DNA of 64,000 nucleotides from Tetrastigma voinierianum (GCA_016808115.1 JAEQBH010002864.1:310001-374000), one strand, 5' to 3'. Shown: positions 11,269 to 23,944, numbered from the stretch's first letter. The notes: generated by a model not told the origin, from the sequence alone. Program-made: numbers and translations.

Positions 11269-11991
11269 TAGGGGTGGACAAAAAAACCTAAAAAGAAATC
11301 GAATCGATTGAAAAATCAAACCGAAATTGAACTGAAAAATAGGTTAATCGAACCGAACGATTCGGTTTTTGTTTTCGTTTTACACAAATCTCAGTTTTAG
11401 CTTATAAAATATAAAAACCGTGGTTTCGGTTAGCAAACCGAAAAATAAAAAATATATTAAATGGTCGCTGCTTCAATGAGTATGACTTTCGTTATATTTG
11501 TCGTTTTACTTTTCGCCACAATCAAGGTTTCTGGAATTTTTTCTTCCAAATTAAAGCGTATAAGCGGTGATTTGCTGGATTGGTTTCTTTTTCTACTAAA
11601 GTTGCTAAATTATGTGGTTAATTAAAAAAACCATGATTAAATTATCTAATTTCATGCATTTCATATATTATTTATTGATGTATTATAAATACATAAGTGT
11701 CATGAGATTGCAAATGAATAAATTGTATTCATTTTTTTTTTGAATTTTTTATTGTATTTATAATAATTAGTATAATTTGAACTTTAATATATGATTATGA
11801 AATTAAAAATTTATTTTTTAATTATGGTTAACCAAAAACCAATATATTGTTAACCAAACAAATGATTAACCAAATATTTGGTTAATCATATTAATTATTA
11901 AATTTTTTATTTATATAAATAACAAACCAAAAATCGACCATCAACTTTTATTATGTATCACGGTTGGATTAATCAAAGCATGCCTACCCCT
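11269..11991. mobile_element. hAT-like MITE, copy 1, inside the copia integrase
   Basis: The left end 'aggggtggaca' and the right end 'tgcctacccct' form imperfect terminal inverted repeats. The interior is AT-rich and near each end has runs of 'accgaa' and 'ggttaaccaaa' that can pair. It codes for nothing. Copies 2 (14968-15675) and 3 (27820-28230) share the interior motifs 'aaaataggttaa', 'gtgtcatgagatt' and 'tatttatataaata'. Elements ending AGGGGTG...CACCCCT are commonly classed as hAT non-autonomous elements. No clear 8-bp target duplication survives. Confidence 0.75.
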
Positions 11992-12115
11992 CCAAGCAAT
12001 GAAGGCGAATTCATGTCTGTTCCTTTCATATTGTCAGCAACTTGGAATTCAACCTACAACTAACATGCCTCGGATACACCTCAACAAAACGATGTGGCTA
12101 ACTATAGTTTGCTTA
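11992..12115 (+). pseudogene. Ty1/copia integrase fragment, 3' part
   Basis: It resumes the integrase core interrupted at 11262. 'SNEGEFMS' (about 11996-12019) corresponds to the second catalytic Asp region, usually SDNGGEF. A +1 shift leads to the 'QLTMPxTPQQNGVAE'-like motif, seen here as 'DTPQQNDVAN' (about 12073-12102) around the catalytic Glu. Coding between the first HSDL and this motif is missing, so the MITE insertion came with a deletion or followed one. Confidence 0.75.
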
Positions 12116-12402
12116 CCTTTAAAAAATTATTATGCAAATAATCTTTGTATTAATGACTTAAAGTAAATAACAATACGTTTAAAGTAACAAATAAAAAGCA
12201 TATACTGGATTTAACTTTATTTTTATTTTGTTTTAAAAAAACTTTATTTTTATTTTCCTTTCCTTTTTTCTTTTCCTCTATTATTTTCTTTCCTTCACAT
12301 TTCTCTCAAATTTTTAGGAACATTTTTTCCTTTTCTTCTACTTTTTCTTTCTACTTTATCTATTTCCTTTCCTTCACATTTCTCTCAATTTCAGGAACCA
12401 AA

Positions 12403-12433
<31 letters not shown>

Positions 12434-12469
12434 TATAGCACTTTGTAAAACCAAATACAACCTAAAAGT
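12116..12469. other. Pyrimidine-rich spacer with a (TA)n run
   Basis: No gene. A T/C-rich stretch has two similar pieces, 'tttcctttccttcacattt' near 12362 and a near copy at 12283. It ends in an A run and a (TA)n microsatellite at about 12411-12437. Confidence 0.7.
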
Positions 12470-13306
12470 AAGGAACAAAATATCGGTAATTTTGGATATA
12501 TCGGTACTTGGATTTATGGATATATAAAAAATATCGGTAAATATCGGTAAAATTTTTGACAAAAATATCGATAAAACGAAAATTAATAAAAATATTTTGA
12601 AATTCATGAAAATATTTTATTGAACTATAAAAAAGACATAAATAAACAAATATCACGTTTATTTGAAGGCGATCGTTATAATTTATCGAAAAATTGCATT
12701 CTGATAGTTATTTAAAACCCAGAAAATAAAGATCGATGTATTTCCGTTCACGTTATTTGATGAAGGGATTAATGCGATGAAGAACGATATTAATAACAGA
12801 AATGTGAAATAATAAGATAAATCGCGAAGAAAAAACAATTTGAAATTCGAATGGAACTTTGGATGTGTATGGATGATTTTGTAAAGAAATTGTATGATTT
12901 TAGGGGTATTTATAGAATTTTTTGGAGTCAAAATAGCTATTAGATTGTTAAAAAAACCATTGTGATTTAATTCTAACCGTTGGATTTGATTTAAGTCAAA
13001 ATAGCCGATATATCTCCGATATTTTATCGATATATCTTCGATATTTATCGATATATATTTGATATTTATCGATATATCTTTGATATTTACGATATTTCTT
13101 AATATTTTTCGAAATTTTTTGAATGCGTGCGTGTTGAGATGCTCTCGATATTTCCGCCGAAATATATCGAAAATTTCGATATTCTGCAGATTATCGATTT
13201 TCAATTTTTGGCCAGCCGTCGGTTGGCAAAATCGTGTTAATCTTGTGATATCGGAAGTATTTCGGCTTGATATATAGGTCGATATATCCAATTTTTTTAT
13301 TCCTTG
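12470..13306. mobile_element. Non-autonomous DNA transposon with 9-10 bp target duplication
   Basis: The same ten bases, 'cctaaaagta', stand at 12461-12470 and 13307-13316 and look like a target-site duplication. Between them the left end (aaggaacaaaa..ggatatatcg) and the reverse complement of the right end (caaggaataaaa..ggatatatcg) form imperfect terminal inverted repeats of about 35 bp. The interior is packed with 'tcgatatatcg'-like palindromes (13000-13110, 12480-12575). A 9-bp duplication would suggest a Mutator-like origin, but the superfamily is not certain. The minus open frame at 12683-13417 crosses the right end and is not considered a gene. Confidence 0.75.
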
Positions 13307-13316
13307 CCTAAAAGTA

Positions 13317-14967
13317 TATAGAGTAAAAACACTATCAAATACACGGTCAAGTAGAACTGATTCAACAAAGGTGAATAAAATAATAAAGAGTATTTTATTT
13401 TTATTTTTAAAAATCATATTTTAGGAGATTATTTTATCGTTTTCAATAAATTTATGGTACAACCTAAGGTCTTGTGACATTAATTTGTTGGATCACACAC
13501 CAAACACATATGAATGAATTTATTGTAATAGACAATGCATGTCATTCAAATGGAGTAGGTGAAGAAACCTCCATAAATTTTTTTAAAATAATATTATAAA
13601 TTAAAGGTTTTGGTAAAAAATTCAATGCCAATTACATTTTGAAAATGACACCACATCTCTGTTTGGAAAATGTAATTAATTAAATAATATTTTTAATTTT
13701 ATATTATATATATAGCCATAATTAAAATTTGTAAGAGAATATGATATTTCTTGTCTTCTATAAAGTAATAAATATATTTTGTAAATATTTCAAGGTGAAA
13801 ATAATTTTTTATAATCTATTTTTAATTACATTATTATTATTATTATTATTTTGAAAAGTATTATTATTATTATTTACTTTTAATTTATTCGATTTTGTTT
13901 TTTTAATCAATTTATTCATTTCTGTTAATTAAGTGAATTAAATAAAAGTGAATTGGGCTCAAACACTCCCATTGGGCCGAAACCACTTCTGCAGGCCCAT
14001 ATGCACAAGAAACACAAATACCAAATACCAAACACCAATCCCCACCACCCGTTTCGCCACGTCACCGATCCACTATTTCAATCTAGCGGCCAAGATTTCT
14101 CCTCTTGACCTTCTACTGCGATTTTTCTCTCAGCTAGGCCCAAAATCCAACACCAACCTCCACCGTGCTACGCCGCCGAGTCACCAGAGCGCCACCAGTT
14201 TTTGGGTTTTCAAAGACAATCACAATAAAATTTTAAGATAATAAGAACTTAAATGAAAATTTTAAGCTACATCGGAAGTCGAATATGAAATTTTCGATGT
14301 ATTTTAATATTTAATTTTCGTTTCGAAAATCGTTTCGTCTTGAATTTGATTGAAAATAAAGAATAAGAAAATTCGTTTTGTAAATTATTTTCTTGAAAAT
14401 GAGATTAATGAAAACAATGAAAATGTGTTTAAAATACGGGTTACTATTCCGCAATCCAGTGTTTTCGTGGCGCATTGAGAAGAAAATAGAAGTGGAGGAC
14501 GAAGGAAGAAAGAAAATAGTCAGCGATCCGTGTTTTTGTTTTTTATCATCAATCGTAAGTGTTTTGATTTAATTAACAAAGAGGCTTGCAGCGAAACGAT
14601 TTTGATTCATTATATAAAATGTTGAAAATAGTGGTCGATTTCTTTTGTTTTGAATTTGTTTTTATCACGGTCACAAATGGCTAAGCGTGTTTCGGCATTT
14701 CGAAAAGTTTGAATAGAAATGAGAAAATTTTCTACCTTCTTGCTTGGTACAGAGAACTCCAAAATTTTTAAAATACGAATTCAATATAAAAAATTAGTAT
14801 AGAAATTGTATTCGTTTTTTTAAAGAACAAGCTAAATACAAAAACAAAAGAAGTGATTACAAAATGCTTATTTTTTTAAATAAATGTATTTTAATAATAT
14901 TTAAATTAAGATTTGCATTTTCTTTATCAAAGAAGTTTTTATTTTTATTTTTTATTATTAGCAATGT
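13317..14967. other. Gene-free AT-rich stretch
   Basis: No supported gene. 13825-13880 holds ATT microsatellite pieces. 13950-14200 is less AT-rich and carries 'gccacgtcacc', which resembles a plant promoter or 5' leader, but no coding exon was recognised downstream. The 97-codon frame at 13948-14241 has no recognisable similarity. Confidence 0.5.
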
Positions 14968-15675
14968 TGAGAGTGGGATAGGTAAAAAAACTTAAGAAAC
15001 CAAACTGAAACCGAATAAAAAAATAGGTTAACCAAACCAAGTGGTTCGGTTTTGGTTTTTGTTTTGTACAAATCTTTATTTCAGTTTAAGTTTTGGTGTA
15101 CAAAATATTAAAACTGTGGTTTCTGTTACTCAACCAAAAACTAAAATAAATATATATAAAATAGGTTTTCTTATTTGTGTAAGTTGTGATTTGCCAACTT
15201 TTATTTGTCAAAACCAAATTTTTATCATTTTTCTTTAAACGAAGTAGATAAGGAATTTGTGATTTTCTTTTGAATTTGATTTAACTTTTGTGAAGTTAAA
15301 ACACATGATTGATTAAAAAAATTGTGATCAAATTATCTAATCTCATATATTTCATATATTATTTATGTGAATGTATTATAAATATGTATTATAAATGCAC
15401 AAGTGTCATGAGATTACAAATGAATAGATTGTATTTATATTTTTCTTTGCATTTTTTTTTGTATTTATAATAATTATTATAATTTGAACTTTAATAAATG
15501 ATTATGAATTGTAAATTTATTTTTTAATTATGATTAATCGAAAAACTGATATATAGTTAATCGAACAAATGGTTAACCAAAGATTTGATTAACCATATTA
15601 ATAATTAGATTTTTGGTTTATATAAATAGCAAACCAACTATCGGTTTTTATTTTGTGACGGTTCGGCACCCCTAG
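14968..15675. mobile_element. hAT-like MITE, copy 2
   Basis: Same family as 11269-11991: shared 'aaaaataggttaaccaaac' near the left end, 'aagtgtcatgagatt', 'tataataattattataattt' and 'tatttatataaatagcaaacc', in the same order and spacing. The right end 'cacccctag' (15667-15675) is intact. The left end is degraded to 'gagtgggatagg'. No coding capacity. Confidence 0.75.
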
Positions 15676-16095
15676 TTAAGAGTAACTAAACTTGCTGCTG
15701 CATTAGCAATTATAAATATAACAATGGCACAAAATCGAGCCAAGGTAAATTAATACAAGAATCAACTTCAGAACATTAAGAAAGATTCATTAGGAATGAA
15801 TGATTTATTGTTAAAGATGGTAGATCATTTAGCCCTTGTTAGTCATGAACTCACACCAAAAAAGATCATATTGATGCTATATTTGAGTCTTTACCATCAA
15901 AATATGATACATTCATTAAAAGCAAATAATTCACACACTGACTCATGCATAATTAAGTAGATGAGATTGAATCTCTATTCTTTCACAAGAAGCTTGGATT
16001 GATAAAGAACCAACATAGATTGGAGTCATCTATGGTTAATATGAATTCCCAACTCTGGTAATCAATCCTGAAACAATGGGAAAAAAAATTTATTT
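15676..16095 (+). pseudogene. Ty1/copia gag fragment
   Basis: The translation across frames reads 'MAQNRAKV', then 'YKNQLQNIKKDSLGMNDLLL' (about 15750-15809), then 'VSHELTPK' (about 15840-15863), and further on a degraded stretch rich in Asp, Thr and Glu. This is the UBN2/retrotransposon gag pattern that forms the capsid of copia particles. Stops and shifts break it and no start or zinc knuckle remains. It begins immediately at the right end of MITE copy 2, so its N-terminal part was lost there. Confidence 0.75.
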
Positions 16096-19000
16096 GCTAA
16101 CTTCAACAACAATTCATTTGGAGGTTTTTACTCTCAATTTGGCTAGGACTAGGCTAAGGTTTTTTTTATCTTTAAGGTACAGATGTAGTAATTTTCAGTG
16201 GAATCTATTCATTCTTAAGAGTGTTGTTTAACAGAGGAAGATGAAATAATTAAATTAGGATTAGGAACATAGTGATCATTATCAGACATTAAATTAGTTA
16301 GTTGGATCATTAGTAGTATGTTAAATATTATCTTTGTTATGATAATTACTTTTGATAATTCTTGGATATTCTATGGATATTAATATTATTAATTTATGGA
16401 TATGTTTATATTCTCATATTTGATAAAATCATGGATCAAATTTATTATTTATTATATCTCTTTATATATTATTTATATTTATCTTATACTATATATATAT
16501 GAGATGATGGACTTGATAAGGTTTGATGTGTTTTGGAAAGAAATAAGTTAATCTTTTTCTCTTACCATCTTAACTTTTGGAAGACGTGGATAGACGGGGA
16601 GTATTGGTTATTATCTTCTATATTCTTAATAATTAAGTATTATTCTTAATGGTTATTCTTTAATCTTAATAATTGAAGTTGTTATTAAATTATTTTCAGA
16701 TTGTAATACTCTTAATTTTATAAAATATTTTCTTTGTTGATATCATTTGTTAAATTGACATTGACTTCTCAAATTATTTCATTATTTCATGGTTTATTAT
16801 TAATAATGGTTAAACATGCTTTAATTTGAAAATCAGATAATGAATATTCATATCATTCTCTTTGCTTTATATTGTCTGTTGTTTCTTGGATTTAATAGTG
16901 AGAATCTTGTGTTTTGGTTTTGTTCTCTGGGTGACGGCGTTGACCGATCTGATTCGGGTATGCGACGTTCATTCTGTTGATCGTAAATAACAAACCACGT
17001 TTTGGCATCTATCCCAGTTGTAAATAATGATTACCATTCAATGATTGTAACAATCCGTCTTGGATCGATCAAATCTTGATTATTGAATTCGATTCTTATG
17101 GTTGGGTTTCGATGTTATAAATATGGTTGAAATTGATCCGTTATGTTTCTCCGAATCTCGGAAGTTGATTAAAAAGATCAACATCTCGTAATGATTGTTG
17201 CATCTTTTAATATGTTTGAATGTTTTGTATTTGATGTTCGATTGAATTTCGATGCATTGTGTGTGACGTATGTCGTTGGTACATTATTAATCGCTCGAGG
17301 GTTTGTTCAATTAATTTTATAACTTTATAAATATATTTTAATATTTTTCTTATAATGATTATGTATGTTTGTATATTCGATTATAACATCTTATTATGAT
17401 CAGATTAAAATATGACCGATAGTCGAAATCTGAATATAAGGTGCATCTCAGTGAATCATATATGGTTGGATGATCTATATTAAGTTAATTGTTGTTGATG
17501 ATTAATAAATGATTAGTTATCTGTTAAATTAACGATGTTAAATGGATCATGAATGAAAGAGACTAAGTGATATCATGAATAATGACCACATATCTTATGG
17601 ATGAGTTGGATGCACTCATTGGTTGGTGATTCATCTTATTAATGTATAGGTGTTTTGTATTGGACTCCGAAGACCTTGAATGTTGTAGCGAAAGAATCAA
17701 ATATTGCGATATCTCTTCTTTATATCTTTATTTATTATATTTGCGACTTCCTCTCTATCTTGACTTTGGAAACTTTCTTGATTTATCAATCAGGAAATAT
17801 GGAGTTAAATTGAACAATGATTAAATGTTGCGTTGGTGATTCATGGAAATGATTGTTCAAAAAGTTGATCTTATATTTCCATTAAGTTCGATCATGAATC
17901 ATAGAGTATTAATGATTATTATTTGATGATCGAGATATAAATTGTTATGTATTCAGATAGAATGTAAAATTCTTATATGTAAGTAAAAATTTCAAAGATG
18001 GAAAAATGAAATAATCGTTGATGTTTTGGTATGATCAATATCATTGATGCCTCATCGTGGAATGGATTGAATATTTTCCGCCGTTAATATACGTTAATGC
18101 AGCGAATGATAAAATCACTCAGTTAAATCGTGAAACGAGCGGTCAGATCTGAAGTCGTTTTCGGGTTATTGATTACAATCAGTGCCGAATTGGTGTTAAT
18201 CACGACTCAGGAATTAATATAATTTTATTTGGATGGCCGGATATGATTCACCGATGAAAGATTCGATGTTAAAACCTGTATCAGTTGGCGCGCCGTTGCG
18301 AGATCTTCGGATCAAGTTATATGTTCTATCTTGCCGCGTTGTTAATATTTGTGCGTGTTTGAGACGAAAGTTCGCGGCTGCCTTTGGATCTTCGATGATG
18401 AATATGACCGGACGAGTCTTACAGTCGTTCTGGTTTAATCTTATAAATTATCGAAACCAACGTACTAATTGAATAAATTAATGATTAATGAGTTATGATT
18501 GAATATTTGATGAATGTTCCGCTCATCTTGTATAGTTGTTTTAATATTGATGTTTATTTCCATTGATTGATATATTCCGTTACTGTTTTATAAGAACTGG
18601 ATTCTTGAAGTCAGAGTTTCAAACTTTCAAAATAAAAGTTTAACAAGAAGATAAAATGGTTAATTATATTGAGTAGATGATTAATCATGAAATAAATATG
18701 TTGTTAGGTATAACTGAATATTTAAAAGTATTCAGATCGACGTTGATGTTGTTACAATGCTCTCAACAGAATGGGATTTGGAAAATGTACTTCTTGTTAT
18801 GGTAGACTATAAACCATATTGAATTCCTCTTTATAGATGTATGGAGTGACTTTAAAGGTGTTCTTTGATCAGCATTTCAGTGATATTCTTGAGGCTGCTA
18901 TATTTGTAATCAGAAAAACTCGATCTTGATAATGTATTTGGAATTAAGTGAGTAGACAAAATCTAAACGCGATCAGAACGCCTAATTAAACCATTATTGA

Positions 19001-19234
19001 TTTATTCTGATTATTATGTGGATCAGTTCAGTTTCTTGTAATCTCATACAGGAGATGATGTGGATTAGATGATATCATTGGATTGAACAATTTTAATAAG
19101 AGACTCGAAATTATGTGAAGACATCAGTTTTAGTCTTTCTGTGGCTAACTCAGATCTTGCGCTGTGCCACGTCTAACAATATCTGCATTGACGAATGTTG
19201 AGTGAAGCTGACTCATGATCAATTAATGTTTAAA
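16096..19234. other. Gene-free region, unclassified
   Basis: No gene could be supported on either strand. Sequence is AT-rich to 16900. 16900-18450 is somewhat less AT-rich, with scattered CG-containing words, and could be an old LTR or leader of the copia element whose reverse transcriptase follows at 19235. The frame at 18233-18472 starts with ATG but matches nothing known to me. Confidence 0.5.
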
Positions 19235-19572
19235 CGGGCACCACAGTGGTGTTATCTCAGTTTAAATTCAGGTGTCGTATGATGGTTTAAGGAGAACATC
19301 TTTGATCAATGCATATATATGAAGGTCAGTGGGAGCAAATACATATTCTTGGTTTTATATAGTGATAATATTTTGCTCGTGGCCAATGATACTGACCTAT
19401 TGGTTGAGACAAAGCAGATATTGTTTAGCCAATTTTGATACGAAGGATCTTGGGAAGTATCTTATGTCTTGGGCATACATATACTTCGCCATAGACCTAG
19501 TGGCATTATGAGATTGTCTCAACAAACATATTTTGAACGCATTTTGAAAGTCAGTATCACGATAATCTGTTT
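19235..19572 (+). pseudogene. Ty1/copia reverse transcriptase, left half
   Basis: Shifting frames give 'MKVSGSKYIFLVLYSDNILL' (about 19320-19379), the active-site region where most copia elements have YVDDIL. This is followed by 'ANDTDLL', then 'TKDLGKY' and 'LSQQTYFERILK' (about 19511-19548). The catalytic pair is degraded to SDN. Coding ends at 19572, where the CACTA transposon begins, and RNase H of the same element resumes at 36183. Confidence 0.88.
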
Positions 19573-19915
19573 CACTACAAAAAAGCAGGCCAGATTTAGT
19601 GATGGATTTTACTTGACGGATTATATCCGTTAGAAATTATGACGGATTAGCGGCGAAAATTAACTTAGCGACGATTTACGGCCAGGATAACATTGATCTC
19701 AAAATGGCGGGAAGTTGTGGGGCCCGATAGATAGCGACCAGTTATCGATTCACGTCGTTATATTAGCGACAGTTTGCAAACCGGATAATATTCCGTCGAC
19801 AAATTAAGAGCGGGAAGTTGGTGACTATTAGGTAGCGACAGTTATCGGTTAAAATTAGTTGTAATAAGACGGATTATCAATTCCGTCGCTATGAAACTTT
19901 CAGTATTTTAGCTAA
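19573..19915 (+). repeat. CACTA left terminal and subterminal repeats
   Basis: After the terminal CACTACAA, variants of 'gacggattatatccgt', 'tagcgacgattt' and 'attccgtcgctat' recur in both orientations. They are more diverged than those at the right end. Confidence 0.85.
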
Positions 19916-20449
19916 AGAAATGAATCATTAGCTAAATTTGCTTAAATGTTTAGCTATTTATATTTTTTATGAATATTGTTTTGATTCAAAGGTGGCAGTA
20001 GTCAAAAATGTTCGGATAATTTAATATTTTAAACTATTTTAGTTTATATATTAATATTATTTTTTCTCATATGGTTATAATTATTTTCCTTACAATTAAT
20101 GGAATTTCAATAAAATAATTTAAAATATTATTTATTAGATAATCATTTAAAATTTGGTTGCTAACTGTTTTTGTTGCGAGAGCTTTGGTGGAAGAATTTA
20201 TACTAACTTTGTGTAATGTATTATAATAGTTAGTAGTTATTTTTTTTTGTGAAACAATTATTTATAAAATAATAATTATATAATATAATAAATATGAAAA
20301 TAATAACAATAAAACATATATAAAATAAATAGAAAATATTATAAAAAAATAAAATCTTTATTACAAAATGTAAAATTTTCTGGATATATTATTTATATTT
20401 ACAAAGGCTGAAAATGAAATAATTATCTGACGTACCATGGAAGCCATGT
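19916..20449. other. AT-rich stretch in the CACTA element
   Basis: No gene or repeat family recognised. Strongly AT-rich from 19920 to 20400. Confidence 0.6.
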
Positions 20450-22081
20450 TGTAAGGCCAGAAATTCCAAATTTTGGAATTAGGAGTAAAATCGTAATTCG
20501 ATTCTGAAAATTGTAATTTAATTTCAAATCGTGAAATTAGTCCCATGAATCTGGGATGATGAAGCCCAGTTACTTGCAGGTTGGAATCGTCTCGCCAAAT
20601 CTATTTGAATGCGTAAAATTTGGTAATATTAGGGCGAGTCGGTCGACACGTTTTTCGAGCGTCGGCGTTTAGGTCGCCAGTCAGCTGTTACGATCACGAC
20701 GAAGTCGCGCAATATAACATGTCTTCATGTGTCATAGTGGCATGAGTATAGAAATAGTAAGAAATGGGCCGTAGAGATAGTCAGAGATATCGAATCTGGT
20801 AAGAGGGACATAATGGTGGGTATAGGATTTGATTTTAAATTATTAAAGGAATAAACGTTGGATAGTCTTGCATCTTATTCCAAAAACCAAGCCAAAACGT
20901 GATTTTCGAGGGGTGAGATCCATTAGCCTATTCTTAGGGTTTAGAGAGAGACCAGGCAACCTACCAAAAATGGAGACGTCAAATAGTCGGCGGTTTCGAG
21001 GCGAAAAACGTTATGCCGCGTGTTTGGTGTTTTGTGTGATTTGATGAAATGTTGTGTGAAATGTTTGATGAATGGTATGTGGCCATGTTATGAGTTGTGA
21101 AACTTTGTGTGCTTAGTGATTAGCACATAGGAAAACTTTTGGAAGTTTTACAGTGAGTAAAACTGGAAGAATAAAATAAAAGAAATAAATTTTTAGAAAT
21201 TTATTTGGTTTATTGAATAATGAAATGAAACTGTAATAAATTTTACTTAGTTGGTAATTAGATCGGGAAGTTTTGAGAAAATTTTGGGACATAGTCGAGA
21301 AAAGAAAGAAAAATAAATAAATAAATAAATTTTATAAATTTATTTGGTCAAGATGAAGAGAAAATAATTTTCTAAGGTGTTACGATTAACAAAAAAGCGA
21401 AGAAGATTGAATAAAATAATTTTATAAATATATTGGAAGTTGTATGTATGCGAGTGGGTTAGGCTACTACATCAAAGGAGTAGCAGAAAAGAAAAAAAAA
21501 GGGGGGGCTCTTTGGATGATTTTGAAAAAAAAAAAAAAAAAATTTTTTTTTTTGCAAGGCAGAAACTGGATTGGAGGAGTTGGTGTTGCGACATCCTTTT
21601 GGTGTCGCGACTTGGAGGGTAGGATTGAGTTTGGTTGGGCGTGAGGTCGCGACCAGGAAGTGGTGTCGCGACCTGGTCTGCTTTGGTTAGGAGGAAACGG
21701 TGTCGTGACATGGATTTGATGTCGCGACGCGGGTGGCACAATGGGCGGCGAGACATGATGTCGGCGACATCATTGTGAGTCGCTGACATAGTGGCGTTCG
21801 TTTGAAGGCGGACATGATCCGCGACATCATTGCGAATGTGACAGCGATTGGCGATGGCAGCTGGAAGCGATGTCAGCGACATCATTTTGATCGGCGACGC
21901 GGGCAGCGATTATTGGGCGGGAGAAGCGATGTATGTGGCAGGTTGATCGCCGCGACATGGATGTGTTCTGGGTGGTGTCGCAATACCGATTTGATGTCGC
22001 TGATGATTTTGTGCCCGCCTTGATGTCGCAACATCGGCGCAGGTCGCCGACTGGTAAAGGTGCCCCGGCCAGGTCGCTACA
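20450..22081 (+). mobile_element. Probable Ty3/gypsy-type solo LTR with GTCGCGAC repeats
   Basis: It starts 'tgtaaggccagaaattcc' and could end '..ggtcgctaca' (22081), which fits the TG...CA ends of chromovirus-like LTRs. No matching target duplication was found and no internal coding region adjoins, so the assignment is tentative. From 21580 to 22060 the 8-base palindrome GTCGCGAC and near variants (gttgcgac, gtcgtgac, gtcggcgac, gtcgctgac) recur at irregular intervals. Open frames here (21472-21885 and 21827-22276 on -) are repeat-derived. Confidence 0.45.
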
Positions 22082-22648
22082 GTTTATCGCCAAAGATAGC
22101 GCCGACCGCCGCCGCACGCTACGATGCGCTTGTTTGCAGCGCCGCAGCAAAGACTCACGATATGCACCGCCGCGGCGCAACCCGGGCTCGGGTGTGCGAC
22201 TGCAATTCCAACCCAATTTTGATTCGTGACACCGCTTGCGCCAATGCTTGGGTAATCGTTCATGAACACTGCTCATGAAAATCGTTCAAAAAAAAAAAAA
22301 AAACATTAGTAGGTGAAATTTTTTTTTTTTCTATAGTAAATAGCATTCGATGGTCAGTTCATGCTTCGTAGATACCTAATAGTATTTATATAATTATAAA
22401 TCAACGAAAGCAAAAATGGTTTAAATACGCTTTTGAAAAACATTATTTTCTTTGAAGATATAAGATTGTTTCAAAATCACCATATCTTCTCTTTTATAAT
22501 TGCTAATTTCGACAAATATTTTCTTACTCTTCCCAACTTGATGATTATACAAAAATTAAGATAGGAAAGTAATTAAAAGGAAAAAAATATTATAGCAAAA
22601 TATTTAATTATCCTCGTTAAAATATTTTGAAAATTATATGTAATTAAC

Positions 22649-22650
<2 letters not shown>

Positions 22651-22739
<89 letters not shown>
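22651..22739. repeat. (TA)n microsatellite
   Basis: About 44 uninterrupted TA units. Confidence 0.97.
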
Positions 22740-22741
<2 letters not shown>

Positions 22742-22898
22742 GCAAATAAAAGAATATATTAAGCATCAAAAGATACAAATAGAATAAATTGTTTTGTTTT
22801 ATATAATAATTAAAGTGGAAATGAATTTGAAATCAAAATATCATATATAAAAATAATTTGTTAATTTTAAATATTTTACTCCTTTGCTTTTTCTTGAT

Positions 22899-22904
<6 letters not shown>

Positions 22905-22981
<77 letters not shown>
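22905..22981. repeat. (TA)n microsatellite
   Basis: About 38 TA units, 165 bp after the previous array. Confidence 0.97.
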
Positions 22982-22985
<4 letters not shown>

Positions 22986-23944
22986 TTTTTTTGACATTAA
23001 ATATATTTTTTCTTTGTTAAAGAGAGAAATGAAGTCTTCTCAATCAAACTGATCCAATCTGCCATATTTTATGTCTACAAATTGAATTGTGTAATCGTGC
23101 GACTAGAAAGAACCGAGTTTCCACCAGGAAATAATATGATATATTAGATTTAACTCTATTTTTATGTTTTTTCTTTCATTTTACCTTTTTTCTCTATTTT
23201 TTTTCCCTTACATTTTATCTCCAAATTTTTGGGAACCAATCATAATTTCAAAATAATAACACTTAGGTTCCCAAAAATTTTCAGTTTCTAGAATTAATCA
23301 TGAGAGATATAACTCACTTGGGCTAGTCTTGACTTTACTCTTGACGGTTTTTAATTGGAGTCTCCTAAGAATCATTCCAGTATCCATAAAATCATTAATT
23401 TCAAGACCTTTTAAGAGTAATTAAGGTGTGGGATGGTTTATAAAAACACTTCCTAGCATTATCAGAAACAAGCTTTTAATGAAAATTTAATTAATTAATT
23501 CTATTTTTTATATATTTATTCATTTTATATTACAAAATTATAGTAATATATTCTCACAAAAAACTCAAACTGATGGCATATTTATTTATTCATTTTATAT
23601 TACAAAACTATAGTAATATATTCATTTTATATTACACTTTCGCTGACTTAATTAATCTCGAATTTGGATGTAAAATTGAGTGTCGGTTAGGGTGGAAATG
23701 AGATATCTTTATTCATTGTATTTTTTTTGGTGTTTTTTAGAGGGGTGGAAATGAGATTTTCATTGAGTAAAGGTTTCTATATCTGCCATGTCTGTACTAA
23801 AGATACCAAAGACAAGGTGGTGGTGAACCTTCTCGTACTTTTTCCTCAAACCTAAAAGCAAAAAAAAAGAAAAAAAAAAGGAAAAAGAAAAATCCGAATA
23901 AAACCCAAATGTTAGGATATTCGAATAAAACCCAAAAGCCATGC

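Larger units (their letters stand above)
22082..23944. other. Gene-free stretch with GC-rich patch and two long (TA)n arrays
   Basis: 22082-22275 is unusually GC-rich (runs of gccgccgc) with no recognisable protein. The remainder is AT-rich. A direct repeat of about 40 bp (tattcattttatattacaaaa..tatagtaatatattc) occurs at about 23513-23553 and 23582-23623. Confidence 0.6.

Noticed and set aside
12683..13417. 244-codon minus-strand open frame
   Set aside because: It runs through 'cgatatatcg' repeats of a transposon and past its right boundary, is Ile/Asn/Phe-rich low-complexity sequence, and shows no known motif.
18233..18472. 79-codon frame in a slightly GC-richer stretch
   Set aside because: No motif, no splice or leader context, and decayed retroelement surroundings.
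21472..22276. Overlapping frames of 137 and 149 codons on the minus strand
   Set aside because: They read through GTCGCGAC-type repeats and a poly-A/T tract. There is no conserved motif and the composition is odd.
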